A stretch of 64,000 nucleotides of DNA from Haloprofundus halobius (GTDB lineage Archaea; Halobacteriota; Halobacteria; Halobacteriales; Haloferacaceae), in the NCBI RefSeq assembly GCF_020097835.1, contig NZ_CP083666.1:1-64000 (forward strand). Reading direction: 5' to 3'. Below, piece after piece: positions 7,931 to 16,973 of the stretch. The position numbers were made by a program, and so were the translations under genes. Within the stretch, counting starts at the first letter, position 1; every line of letters starts with the position of its first letter. The notes below the pieces were generated by a model that saw only the letters and a program-made list of their open reading frames with translations, did not search any database and was not told the origin of the DNA.

Positions 7931-9217
7931 CTACTCAACTTCGAGACGCGTCTTGTCGCTCACCGCGTCGGCCTCTTCGAAGTCGCCGCCGCCGAGAAGC
8001 CCACGAGCGGCGCGCTTGCCCCACTCGACGGCCGGCTGGGTGAACGTCGAGACGTTCTCCAGTTCGCCGTAGAGCACGCAGGCGACCTCCATCCCGTAGA
8101 GCAACTCGCCGACACCGCGCTCGTCGACGCGGTCGATTTCCACTCGGACATTCGGCTGGCCCGCCGCGGCGAGACTCGCCTCCGTCGCCTCGAACTCCGC
8201 GTCCAGCAGTTCGCCGAGCGTCGACCCGCCGAGGTACGACAACCCTTCGAGGTCGGTCTCGGGAATCGGTCGGTCCTCGCGCTCCCGCGGTCGGACGAGC
8301 GTGACGAGTTTGTCGTGGCGCCCTGCCCGATACAGTTGCAGTTGCGAGTGCTGGTCGGTCGCACCGAGCGCACGAGCGGGCGTCTGGCCGACGCCCTCCT
8401 TGCCCAAACTTTCGGCCCACAGTTGCGCGAACCACTCGGCGAAGTACTCTAGTGATTCGGCGTAGGGCATCATCGCGTTGACCGTCGCGCCGCGGCGGTC
8501 CAGCGCGTAGGCGGCCGCGCCGTACGCATACGCCGGGGAGTCGAACAGCGACCCCGACAGCTTCTCGGCCTCGTCGGCCGCGCCCGCGAGAATCGCGTCG
8601 AGGTCGTGACCCTGAATCGCCGCGCAGGCGAGGCCCACAGTCGAGAGCGCCGAGAAGCGACCCGGAACCCCATCGGGTACCTTCAGTGCAGGCAGGTCGT
8701 GTTTCTCCGCCAGTTCGCGGAGGTTCCCTTCCTCACCCGTGGTGACGAACGTCCGCTCGGTCCAGTCGACGCCCGCCGACGCCATCGCCTCGCGGACGAC
8801 GAGGAAGTTCGCGAGCGTCTCGGCGGTCGTTCCGGAGCGGGAGACGACGTTTACGGCCGTCTCGCCGAGCGGCAGGGAGTTTAGAAGCCGAGCCGTGTCC
8901 TCGGGGTCGACGTTATCGAGGAAGTGCGCGTCGACGTCGCCGCCGAGCGCCTCCGAGACGGTCGCAGCGCCGAGGGCGCTGCCGCCGATGCCGACGGTCA
9001 AAACGGCCTCGGCGTCGCCGAACGGTTCGACCGCGGCGCGAATCTCGTCCGGGTCGGCCGTCTCCGGCAAATTGAGGGCAGCGTAGCCGTGCTCGGCGTC
9101 GGCGCGGCCCCGCTCGATGCGCTCGTGGGCGTCGGCGACGCGCTCGTCGAGGCGCTCTAACTGCTCGCGGCTCAGTCCGGGCGTCGAGTCGAGAACGTTG
9201 CCGAGGTCGACGTACAT
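7931..9217 (-). CDS. pgi: Glucose-6-phosphate isomerase
   Basis: Interconverts glucose-6-phosphate and fructose-6-phosphate; in haloarchaea this works mainly in gluconeogenesis and supplies fructose-6-P for GlmS (gene at 37.7 kb). SIS-fold signatures are present: VGIGGSALGA near residue 75, SRSGTTAET near 128, and the ATDQHSQLQLY and EWGKRAARGLL regions near the end. The true start is the ATG at 9217 (MYVDLGNVLD), giving 428 residues; the open frame extends upstream with low-complexity sequence that is not part of the protein. Confidence 0.95.
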   Translation of the reverse strand: MYVDLGNVLDSTPGLSREQLERLDERVADAHERIERGRADAEHGYAALNLPETADPDEIRAAVEPFGDAEAVLTVGIGGSALGAATVSEALGGDVDAHFLDNVDPEDTARLLNSLPLGETAVNVVSRSGTTAETLANFLVVREAMASAGVDWTERTFVTTGEEGNLRELAEKHDLPALKVPDGVPGRFSALSTVGLACAAIQGHDLDAILAGAADEAEKLSGSLFDSPAYAYGAAAYALDRRGATVNAMMPYAESLEYFAEWFAQLWAESLGKEGVGQTPARALGATDQHSQLQLYRAGRHDKLVTLVRPREREDRPIPETDLEGLSYLGGSTLGELLDAEFEATEASLAAAGQPNVRVEIDRVDERGVGELLYGMEVACVLYGELENVSTFTQPAVEWGKRAARGLLGGGDFEEADAVSDKTRLEVE

Positions 9218-9352
9218 GGCCGAACGCGCGCGCGCCGACACCAAAGGCGTTGTCCTCGCCCGCAGGCGACGAGAGTCGTCGTCGGGCGCCGTGAGAGCGA
9301 GCGGGGCCGCCAGACCAATCGGCTTAATCGCCCCCGGTACCAACTGGGAACG

Positions 9353-9865
9353 ATGGCCGACGGTTACAACGGCGTCTTCGGCGCGTTCCCGTACGCGCTC
9401 AGGCGCTCGACCTCGTGGCTGTTCCGCGTCTACGTCGCCGTGAGCGCGCTCGTCGCGCTGTTCGTCTCGCTCGTCGTCGGCGCGGGACTCGTGGTCCTCA
9501 TCGGGAACACGGCCGGCTTCGCCGGGGGGCAGTTGACGCTCTCGCGGTCCTTCTACGCCGTCGTCGGTCTCCTCCTCGTCGCGCCGATTCTCGCGCCGAC
9601 GCTGTTCGTCGCCCGCCGACATCGCCGCGAGGAGAGTCGGGCGAACGAACACTACGACTTCGCGCTCGGTCTCTCGGGGTTCGTCTTCCTCGCCTCGCTG
9701 TACGCCGGCGCGATAATCACCGTCCCGCCCGACCTGCAGACGCCCGTCGACGGCGCGCTCGCGCCGCTCGTCGAGTTGCTCTACGGTCTGCCACAGTTGG
9801 CAGGAGTGGTCCCGCCGCTTCTGGCAGCGCTTCTCATCTTCGGACTCCACCGACGGCTCCGGTGA
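9353..9865 (+). CDS. Four-helix membrane protein, unknown
   Basis: 170 residues with four clear hydrophobic helices (about 25-52, 64-85, 103-122 and 145-165), so an integral membrane protein with short loops. I do not recognise the family. It is divergent from pgi with about 135 bases between. The ATG at 9353 follows a purine-rich stretch (GGGAACG). No catalytic residues stand out. Confidence 0.7.
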   Translation: MADGYNGVFGAFPYALRRSTSWLFRVYVAVSALVALFVSLVVGAGLVVLIGNTAGFAGGQLTLSRSFYAVVGLLLVAPILAPTLFVARRHRREESRANEHYDFALGLSGFVFLASLYAGAIITVPPDLQTPVDGALAPLVELLYGLPQLAGVVPPLLAALLIFGLHRRLR

Positions 9866-9955
9866 CTCGCCGACGCGCCCCGTGACTGGCGTCACCGCGT
9901 CGCACCCCGCCGAGACGACGAAACCGAAAAACGTCCCGACGACCTATCGCTGGAC

Positions 9956-10432
9956 ATGACTGACGACGAATCCAAGGAAGGGACGTTTCTCGTCACCGCG
10001 GCGGACGACGAGACAGCCGTGTTGAAGGACGTCGAGGACGGGCAGGTGCACACGCTGGTGTCGAACCCCGGCGTCGAGCGGCACGACGCCGTCGAGGGCG
10101 TCGTCGCGCCCGACCCGCCGATGAACGTCACGTGGCAACTCGTCGAAGTCGAGTCGCGCCGTCCGCTCCGCATCGAGGAGAGCAGCGAGTCGCCGACGAC
10201 GATGGCCCGCGATCTCGCCGCCGAGCAACCGGTGGGCGAACTGACGCGGCGAGAACGCGCCGGAACCGGTGAGATTCACGTCGTCACGGTGCCCGAGGAG
10301 ACGACCGAACAAGCCGTCGCCGACGTGCTCGACGACGAGGAGGGACTGCTCTCGCGGGCGGCACGACTCGGTGTCAATCGGGTCGAAGTGCGGTCGTCGC
10401 CCGGCGTCGTCGTCGTGCGCTACATGCCCTAA
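9956..10432 (+). CDS. DUF5812-type haloarchaeal protein
   Basis: 158-residue acidic soluble protein. The N-terminal GTFLVTAADDETAVLKDVEDGQ and central PPMNVTWQLVEVESRR agree with my memory of the DUF5812 family, restricted to haloarchaea and of unknown function. The C-terminal half (EIHVVTVPEETTEQAVADVL) looks like a small alpha/beta fold. The ATG at 9956 is preceded by 90 bases without a gene. Confidence 0.8.
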   Translation: MTDDESKEGTFLVTAADDETAVLKDVEDGQVHTLVSNPGVERHDAVEGVVAPDPPMNVTWQLVEVESRRPLRIEESSESPTTMARDLAAEQPVGELTRRERAGTGEIHVVTVPEETTEQAVADVLDDEEGLLSRAARLGVNRVEVRSSPGVVVVRYMP

Positions 10433-10544
10433 CGTCGCCGCACGAAGAGGGAGACGCATCGCTGTGAGTTTCGGAAGTTTCGAGAACGTCGCGTCGGGGA
10501 TACCTCATACATCGGCGGCGCGGCGCGCCGTCCGGAGAATTCGA

Positions 10545-10829
10545 TTACTGGATGTGGCCTTCTTGCCGGAGCTGCTCGGCGTCCTGGTCGGTGTAGCGCC
10601 ACTCGATGTTGGCTTTCTCGTCCTGCCAGTCCCACGGTTCGACGAGGACGACGTCGCCCTCGTTAATCCACGTGCGGTACTTCATGCGGCCGGGGATGCG
10701 GCCCATGCGTTCTTTGCCGTCGTTGCAGCGGACGCGGACGTGGTTGCCGCCGTTGTGCTCTGTGACGACCGCGAACATCTCGTTGTCGTTGGGCATTCGA
10801 AGGTTTCGACGCCCGGATTCCTCGCTCAT
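10545..10829 (-). CDS. eif1A: Translation initiation factor aIF1A
   Basis: 94-residue OB-fold protein that helps the small subunit bind initiator tRNA and scan for the start. Family signatures are visible: [20 protein letters not shown], the S1-like [24 protein letters not shown], and [22 protein letters not shown]-like stretch (ATAGTATAAATAG, plus-strand reading about 10828-10842) touches the start codon, suggesting a very short leader. Confidence 0.96.
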   Translation of the reverse strand: MSEESGRRNLRMPNDNEMFAVVTEHNGGNHVRVRCNDGKERMGRIPGRMKYRTWINEGDVVLVEPWDWQDEKANIEWRYTDQDAEQLRQEGHIQ

Positions 10830-10937
10830 AGTATAAATAGCGCCCGGAGACGGTTAAGACGTTTGGGGTCCGCGTTAGCGGATGTCACAACCTGTCACGA
10901 GCGACGTGTGATTTCGCCGACTGACATCCAGCAGCAC

Positions 10938-11282
10938 TCACCCCGTCGGCCCCGCCTTGCTCTGCACGCGCCACCCGCCTTCCATCGTCTCGTCACGTTC
11001 GACGTACGCTATCTCGGTTTCGTCGCCGACCACTTCCCCACCCTCGACGGCTTCGACGCGGAACGGCACGTCGAGGCTGTCGCCGCAACAGCCGACGTCG
11101 ACGAACGTCTCGAACGTGTCGCCTCCTGTCGGAGTATCGAGCTTTCGACGGAGATACCCCCGATAGCGGTCCGACGAAATCTGGTCGCGGCCCCAGTCGC
11201 TGAGATTCTTCGGATGCGAGAGGACGACCCGCGTCGCGGTTCGTCGCCTGCTCTCGTCGTCGTGGTGCGTTGATTCGGCCAT
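10938..11282 (-). CDS. Haloarchaeal conserved-looking hypothetical protein
   Basis: 114 residues from the ATG at 11282 (MAESTHHDDES). A basic patch (SRRRTATRVVLSHPKNLSDWGRDQI) is followed by a beta-rich half with a Cys-Cys pair (VDVGCCGDSLDVPF). No family recognised. A nine-codon longer start exists but is less likely. It is divergent from secF. Confidence 0.6.
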   Translation of the reverse strand: MAESTHHDDESRRRTATRVVLSHPKNLSDWGRDQISSDRYRGYLRRKLDTPTGGDTFETFVDVGCCGDSLDVPFRVEAVEGGEVVGDETEIAYVERDETMEGGWRVQSKAGPTG

Positions 11283-11361
11283 CGAGAGGTGTATGCGACG
11301 GAGGCACATGAGGGCACGGGAATTTAAGAAGGCTTATTCGACGGGCTGACTACCGGCCGAC

Positions 11362-12252
11362 ATGGTTGCATTCGACGTACCGGAGGTCGATTTCACCCGG
11401 TACACGAATCGTCAACTCGCGGCGGTTCCGCTCACGGTTCTCGCGCTCGCGCTTCTCGTTATCGCCGTGACGTTCGCGACGACGGGCACGCCCGTGGCGC
11501 TCGGAACCGAGTTCTCCGGCGGGACAGAGGTTCGACTCGCCGTCGACGCGCCCGACGGACAGGCCGAGCAGGTCATCCGGCAGGCGTTCGACGCCGACAT
11601 CGAGTCGATTCAGTCCGTCCCCTCCGACGGGACGTACGTCGTCACCTTCGGCCCCGACACGGACCCCGCGCAGTTGGAACAAACGGTAGAGAACCCGCCG
11701 AACGATGCGGCCGAACGACTGGAGATTCAGAGTCTCTCGACGGTTTCCGCCAGCTTCGGCGGTGACACGCAGCTACTGGCGCTCGGCGGTGTGGTCGTCG
11801 CGTTCCTCGGGATGAGCATCGTCGTCTTCGTCCTGTTTCGGACGTTCGTCCCGTCTATCGCCGTCGTCATCTCGGCGTTCTCGGACGTGGTCATCCCGGT
11901 GGCGCTGATGAACCTCTTCGGCATCGAACTGTCGCTCGGGACCGTCGCCGCGCTGTTGATGCTCATCGGCTACAGCGTCGACTCGGACATCCTCCTGAAC
12001 AGCCACGTACTGCGGCGGTCGGGCGACTTCTACGAGTCGACGTACCGCGCGATGCAGACGGGTGTCACGATGACGCTCACCTCGATAGCGGCGATGATCG
12101 TGATGGCCGTCACGGCGACGCTGTTCGGCATCCAACTGTTGGCCGCCATCGGGTTGATTCTCGTCTTCGGACTGGCCGCCGACCTGATGAACACGTACAT
12201 GCTGAACGTGACCCTGCTTCGCTGGTACAAGTACGAGGGGGTGAAACGATGA
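11362..12252 (+). CDS. secF: Protein-export membrane protein SecF
   Basis: 296-residue RND-like subunit that, with SecD, helps drive post-translocation steps of Sec export in the cytoplasmic membrane. One N-terminal helix, a periplasm-side domain (GTEFSGGTEVRLAV), then five helices with the SecF motif around LMLIGYSVDSDILLN. The order secF-secD is the reverse of the bacterial one and usual for archaea. Its stop overlaps the secD start (ATGA at 12249-12252), so the two are translationally coupled. Confidence 0.95.
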   Translation: MVAFDVPEVDFTRYTNRQLAAVPLTVLALALLVIAVTFATTGTPVALGTEFSGGTEVRLAVDAPDGQAEQVIRQAFDADIESIQSVPSDGTYVVTFGPDTDPAQLEQTVENPPNDAAERLEIQSLSTVSASFGGDTQLLALGGVVVAFLGMSIVVFVLFRTFVPSIAVVISAFSDVVIPVALMNLFGIELSLGTVAALLMLIGYSVDSDILLNSHVLRRSGDFYESTYRAMQTGVTMTLTSIAAMIVMAVTATLFGIQLLAAIGLILVFGLAADLMNTYMLNVTLLRWYKYEGVKR

Positions 12253-13850
12253 GCGCGCTCCGCGACAACTGGCGGATCATCCTGCTCGTCGTGCTCGTCG
12301 TCGCCAGCGTGTTCGCGCTGTTCGGTCCCGCCGGCGGCGTCGCCGGGTCCGCGGACGGAAACCAGTCCGTCGGAAACGACACCGTCGCAGGGACGAGCGA
12401 CGGACCGACCAACCTCGTCTACGGACTCGACCTCTCCGGCGGGACGCGCATCCGCGCGCCGCTGGTCGGGGTCACCGCCGAGGAGGTGGAGTTCGAAAAC
12501 GACTCCGCCGCGGCGGTCGAGCAGAACGTCGCCGCCGAACTCCCGAACACGGACGTGACGGATATCACCGCCCGTCCCCCGACGGAGGACCGTCGGGCGA
12601 CCGTCGAAGCGACGACGGAGAACGTCTCCACCGACGACCTCGCCGCGGCGCTCGACGCCGCCGGGTACGAGTACGGGAACGTTCGCGAGGGGGTCACCGA
12701 GGAGACGCGACAACAGACCGTCGACGTCATCAGCAACAAGATCAACCAGGCGGGCCTCTCCGGCGGGTCCGCGCGAGTCGTCTCCACGTCGACCGGCGAG
12801 TACTTCGTGCTCATCGAGGTGCCGGACGAGGACCGTTCGGACGTGCTCGAACTCGTGAGCCAACAGGGCCAAGTGCAGGTCGACGTCTACTACCCCGCCG
12901 AGGAGAACGGCTCGACGGAGTACCGCCGCGAACTGGTGCTCGAACAGGGCGACTTCCAGAGCATCGGGACGGCGCAGCCGTCGCAGGAGGGTCAGGCCCC
13001 GAACGTGCCGGTCGTCGTCCGCGAGTCCAAAGCGCCCGAGTTCCAGGAGAAGATGGTCGAAACCGGCGTCGCCGGCGAGGGCGGGTCGGCCTGTAGCTAC
13101 GACGAGAACCCCAACGGCACCCAGCCGTGTCTGCTGACCGTCGTCGACGGCGAAGTGGTCTACTCCGCCGGCATGAGTCAGGGTCTCGCGAACGACATGC
13201 GCAGCGGTCAGTGGGAGAGCAGCCCGCAGTTCGTCCTCCAGACGGCGAACTACTCGGAGGCCCAGCAGCTCGCCATCAACCTCCGCGCCGGCGCGCTCCC
13301 CGCGCCGCTGGACATCGGCCCGGACGGAGAGGGGACATCGTCGTACATCTCTCCCACGCAGGGTGAGAACTTCCGAATCAACTCGCTCATCACCGGCATC
13401 ATCGCGGTGTTCGCCGTCAGCGGCGTCGTCTTCCTCCGCTACGGCTCCGCCCGCGTCGCGGCCCCGATGGTCGTGACGGCGCTGTCGGAGGTGGTCATCC
13501 TCCTCGGGGCGGCGGCGCTGTTGCGCTACCCGCTCGACCTCTCGGTCATCGGCGGCTTCATCGCCGTCATCGGAACGGGGGTGGACGACCTCATCATCAT
13601 CGCCGACGAGGTGATGGCAGAGGGCGACGTGAATTCGCGGAAGGTGTTCCAGTCGCGGTTCAAGAAGGCGTTCTGGGTCATCGGCGCGGCCGCCGCGACG
13701 ACCATCATCGCGATGAGTCCGCTAGCGGTGCTGTCGCTCGGCGACCTGCAGGGCTTCGCCATCTTCACCATCCTCGGCGTGCTCGTCGGCGTGCTCATCA
13801 CGCGCCCCGCCTACGGCGACATCCTGCGAGCGCTCCTGACCGACCGCTGA
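12249..13850 (+). CDS. secD: Preprotein translocase subunit SecD
   Basis: 533 residues. The N-terminal helix (about 10-28) is followed by the P1-type domain beginning YGLDLSGGTRIRAPL, and six C-terminal RND-type helices with the motif AVIGTGVDDLIIIADE. Works with SecF in a membrane complex that uses ion gradient energy to pull exported proteins outward. The extracellular part holds two Cys (ACSYDENPNGTQPC) that could form a disulfide. Overlaps secF by four bases. Confidence 0.95.
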   Translation: MSALRDNWRIILLVVLVVASVFALFGPAGGVAGSADGNQSVGNDTVAGTSDGPTNLVYGLDLSGGTRIRAPLVGVTAEEVEFENDSAAAVEQNVAAELPNTDVTDITARPPTEDRRATVEATTENVSTDDLAAALDAAGYEYGNVREGVTEETRQQTVDVISNKINQAGLSGGSARVVSTSTGEYFVLIEVPDEDRSDVLELVSQQGQVQVDVYYPAEENGSTEYRRELVLEQGDFQSIGTAQPSQEGQAPNVPVVVRESKAPEFQEKMVETGVAGEGGSACSYDENPNGTQPCLLTVVDGEVVYSAGMSQGLANDMRSGQWESSPQFVLQTANYSEAQQLAINLRAGALPAPLDIGPDGEGTSSYISPTQGENFRINSLITGIIAVFAVSGVVFLRYGSARVAAPMVVTALSEVVILLGAAALLRYPLDLSVIGGFIAVIGTGVDDLIIIADEVMAEGDVNSRKVFQSRFKKAFWVIGAAAATTIIAMSPLAVLSLGDLQGFAIFTILGVLVGVLITRPAYGDILRALLTDR

Positions 13851-14003
13851 GCGGCCGACGTCGACTCGTTTCTGACCGATTTCCGGCTCTCGTCCGGTTC
13901 TGAACCCGCTCTCGGTCGACTGTCCGGTTCGCTGCACTCTTTCGGTGTCGCTGTCCGACTCGAATCCTATACGCACAAGACGGTGGGGTTCGAACCGGAT
14001 ACT

Positions 14004-14123
14004 ATGCACGTACCATCGCTCGGCACACCGGAAGGCGCGTTCGACTACCTGATGATCGTACTGCTCGCGACCACCATCGTGTTCGGCCTGTTCTTCGGCG
14101 CGCTCGAAATCGGACTCTTCTGA
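14004..14123 (+). CDS. 39-residue single-helix membrane protein
   Basis: Starts MHVPSLGTPEGAFDYLM and continues as one hydrophobic helix ending in EIGLF. ATG at 14004, stop TGA at 14121-14123. It lies between secD and the oppositely oriented rnhB, in a gap that would otherwise be empty. The clean charge pattern (polar N-terminus, one helix, no frame disruption) argues for a genuine small protein. It might be a Sec accessory peptide, but that is only position-based inference. Confidence 0.55.
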   Translation: MHVPSLGTPEGAFDYLMIVLLATTIVFGLFFGALEIGLF

Positions 14124-14131
14124 CCGGCGCG

Positions 14132-14779
14132 TCAGAACTCCGACAGCGCCGACTGTTCGGCGGCCGCCAGCACGTCGGCGCAGGTCTGCCACGACGCGCG
14201 GGCGCAGTCCGGGAGGGTGTCGTGTTCGCGGACGTAGTTGCGGAGAAACGTGCGCGTCGTCGGGTCGCTCGGATAGCCGCTGCCGACCTCGCCGTACTCG
14301 TCGGCGATGGCGGCGACGCGGGCGTCGCGCTCGACTTTCGCGACGACGCTCGCCGCGCTGACGACCGGATGCGACTCGTCGGCACGGTGTTTCGAGCGCA
14401 CGTCGATTTTCGGTCCCTCGGCTTCGACGGCCGTCCGAACCCGGCGACCGAACCGGGCTTCGTCCACGTCGCCCGCGTCGACGACGGCGAGATCTCCGCT
14501 CTGGGCGACGGCTGCGAGCGCCTCCGCCTGCGCGGCGACGGTCAGTCGGTTCATGTCCGTCTCCGGGTCGTCGATGCGTGCCGGTTCGACGAGGGCGACG
14601 CCGACCGACACCGCCGACGTTCCGCGAAGTTTCGCCGCCAACGACTCCCGCCTCGACGGCGACAGTCGTTTCGAGTCGTCCAACCCGTCCGGCAGCGCCG
14701 ACGGCGGCGCGCGAACCGCCGCCGCGACCATCGGCCCGAGTACCGGCCCCTTCCCCGCTTCGTCGGCCCCGAGTTGCAT
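14132..14779 (-). CDS. rnhB: Ribonuclease HII
   Basis: Cleaves RNA in RNA/DNA hybrids and removes misincorporated ribonucleotides. 215 residues. The first catalytic acids are in GADEAGKGPVLGPMV (Asp5, Glu6), the Asp of AVVDAGDVDE and the later Asp in the VSAASVVAKVERD region complete the set, and GSGYPSDP is the conserved family segment. Start at the ATG of 14779 (MQLGADEAGKG), typical for archaeal RNase HII. Confidence 0.95.
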   Translation of the reverse strand: MQLGADEAGKGPVLGPMVAAAVRAPPSALPDGLDDSKRLSPSRRESLAAKLRGTSAVSVGVALVEPARIDDPETDMNRLTVAAQAEALAAVAQSGDLAVVDAGDVDEARFGRRVRTAVEAEGPKIDVRSKHRADESHPVVSAASVVAKVERDARVAAIADEYGEVGSGYPSDPTTRTFLRNYVREHDTLPDCARASWQTCADVLAAAEQSALSEF

Positions 14780-15462
14780 GCCCGCGCCTCTCGCGGCGAG
14801 CGCTAAGGTGTTTTCCCTCCGCCGCCTCCGTCGGCTCCGCGATCTTCGTCGCCGTCGTCGCCCTCCTCGTCGACACCGAACGCCGACACACGGCCGCTAC
14901 GGTGTCGTCTCACGGGATACGTCAGAAGCGAACATAGTGTCAGTAGATGAAGGCTGTGACAATCACTTACTATCCCGACGCTGTAGAGAGGTCCGCGGGA
15001 GGCAAGGTGTGTCAACCGTGTCGGGTACTGTGGACCCCCCGTTAGACCGCTGGTGTGTCAGACGCCTCCCGCAATCGGTCAGCACCCGTGCGACGGCTAA
15101 CGGCACCTGGTAATAATTCTTGCCATGAAGGCAACTCAATAAAGGGCCCTCTCGTCGGCTCTCGGACCGGCGACCGTTCCCGGAACTCGGTCTCCGTCTC
15201 CCGGAACTCCGTCCACGCCTCCCGGAATCTCGGACGGGAGCGACTCGTTCGAACGGGATCGAAGCAGGAGCGACGCCGTCGGCGGGACGGTACGCGTCCG
15301 GTCGGATGGACGACAGTTTGACGGTGTCCACCGCGTTGCTCATGAAGTCGGGTCCGCGCAGCGCCGGTCGTCCGACAGCGTCCGTCCGTCTATTCGGAAA
15401 ATAGGACATTAATCTTGTGGATTGTTATCACATTTCGAGAGTGACCGCGGCGACTCGACTCG
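14780..15462. other. 683-base gap between rnhB and pus10 without a confident gene
   Basis: No protein family is recognisable. One minus-strand frame (from an ATG at about 15342, MSNAVDTVKLSSIRPD) stays open to 14963 but turns Arg/Ser-rich and repetitive. The region holds three copies of a CTCCCGGAACTC-like unit (15177-15230), a hairpin TTGCC/GGCAA around 15119-15134, and AT-rich stretches at 15110-15145 and 15395-15430 that could be promoters, the second for pus10's antisense side. A structured RNA cannot be excluded, but I see no SRP or RNase P RNA hallmarks. Confidence 0.5.
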
Positions 15463-16758
15463 CTATCTGAAGCACTCCTCGCGCTCGAACGGTTCCTCCT
15501 CGCCTTCGACGGCGAGTACGTCGAGCGCGGTGACGACGGCGGAGACGCCGAGCAGGCCGGCCAGGCTGGGTTCGGTCCGGCCGTCGTCGCCGGAGACGAG
15601 TTCCTTGATGTAGAGGCCGCCTTCGCCGTGGATTTCCACCGTCGCGTGGCGGGCGTCGACGCGTTCGGCGCTCGCGTCGTAGACGTGACGCGTCCGCGTG
15701 AGGTTCGCCCGCCGGTGGTCGACCCGCTGTGGGGTGTACTGTTCGACGGTGGCCCCGACGAGTTCCTCGACGGCCTCCGAGAGCGCCGCCTCGCTCACGT
15801 CGGCGTCGAACTCGACTTCGGCGCGGTACGTCTTGCTCGCGTCGAGGCTCTTGACCCGCTCGACCATGTCGTGTTCGGCGAGGCGTAGTCCCTCGACTTC
15901 GACTTTCCCGTCGGCGAACGCGTTGATGTCGCCTTCGAGGCGTTCGACGTCGACGTCGCGGCGTCTGGGTTCCTTGACCTCGATGACGAACGGGCGGCCC
16001 GTCCCGAGCATCAGCGCGTCGACGTCCTCGCGACCCGCGCCGTGGAACAGCGACTCGACGCCGTCCATCACGTCGAGGACGACGGGGGCGCTCAGCCCCT
16101 CGACGCTGTCCTCGTAGAGGTAGCCGCTGCCGCCGCAGTGGTCGCAGGTCTGTCTGCCCTGTCGACCGCTGCCGTCGCACTCGCGGCACGGCCACTCGGT
16201 CTGCGGGATGTCGCGGACGAGTTTCCGGTAGCGGCCGTAGACGAACGCCGAGTTCACCTCAGTCTCGACGCTGTCGTCGTCAATATCGAGGACGAACTGC
16301 ACGTCCGGGCGTCCGAAGTCGACGGTGGTGTCGGTGAGACGGCCGAACCGCTTGCCGACCTCGCGGTTGAACTCCGATTTGAACGGTTCGCCGGCGTCCT
16401 CCGGGAGTTCGGCCATCTCGCGCAACAGCGCCTCGTTCTCCTCGACGAGCGGCGGCGCTCGCGTCCCGACCTGGTACGTCTCGAACTCGACGGCTTCGCC
16501 CTCGCTGCCGTCGACCGTCGCCGCTGCGCGTTCGGCCCACTCGTCGAACTGTCCGCAGAGGCCCTCGCAGACCCAGCAGTCGGCGGGGTCGACGTCTGCG
16601 GGTTCCTCGTCGTCTTCCAGCGCCGCGGCGACGCGGAGCGACCGGCCGCGCTCGGCGTTGGTGAGCCCGTAGCTTCGGTCGGCGAACACCCGGCCCAGAC
16701 AGGCGTCGCAGAGCGGCCCGCCCTCGGTCAACCCGCGCGCGTCGTCGAGAATTCCCAT
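15463..16758 (-). CDS. pus10: tRNA pseudouridine(54/55) synthase Pus10
   Basis: Makes pseudouridine at positions 54 and 55 in the T-loop of archaeal tRNAs. N-terminal zinc site (CDACLGRVF and CWVCEGLC), a THUMP-like middle with a second Cys cluster (CRECDGSG ... CDHCGGSG), and the catalytic domain with Asp in GREDVDALMLGTGRPF. Start set at the ATG of 16758 (MGILDDARGL), giving 431 residues; the frame upstream is unrelated. Divergent from the EamA gene. Confidence 0.94.
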   Translation of the reverse strand: MGILDDARGLTEGGPLCDACLGRVFADRSYGLTNAERGRSLRVAAALEDDEEPADVDPADCWVCEGLCGQFDEWAERAAATVDGSEGEAVEFETYQVGTRAPPLVEENEALLREMAELPEDAGEPFKSEFNREVGKRFGRLTDTTVDFGRPDVQFVLDIDDDSVETEVNSAFVYGRYRKLVRDIPQTEWPCRECDGSGRQGRQTCDHCGGSGYLYEDSVEGLSAPVVLDVMDGVESLFHGAGREDVDALMLGTGRPFVIEVKEPRRRDVDVERLEGDINAFADGKVEVEGLRLAEHDMVERVKSLDASKTYRAEVEFDADVSEAALSEAVEELVGATVEQYTPQRVDHRRANLTRTRHVYDASAERVDARHATVEIHGEGGLYIKELVSGDDGRTEPSLAGLLGVSAVVTALDVLAVEGEEEPFEREECFR

Positions 16759-16973
16759 AGCCAGTACTCGTTCCGGCGTTCCTTTCCGTCTTGCTATTCG
16801 GCGACGCTCCGCAGTTCGGTCCGCGCTCGCGACACCACAACGGGCCGTCGATTCATCCGCTGGCGACTCGAACGGTCGTTCAGGATATATCACGGACTCG
16901 GATGAACCGCGGTATCACGGCTGCGAGAAGCTTCTTGTACCCCCGTCGGCTACGCCCGTCACCACCTATCGGA

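Noticed and set aside
9218-9895. Upstream extension of the pgi frame to 9895
   Set aside because: The extra 226 codons are low-complexity and overlap the convincing membrane gene at 9353; known isomerases begin at MYVDLGNV-like text.
14963-15342. Minus-strand protein in the rnhB-pus10 gap
   Set aside because: After about 40 plausible residues it turns into Arg/Ser repeats derived from the DNA repeat; support is too weak to call.
14940-15420. SRP RNA or RNase P RNA
   Set aside because: I looked for the conserved S-domain loop of 7S RNA and the conserved P4-type segments of RNase P RNA and saw neither.
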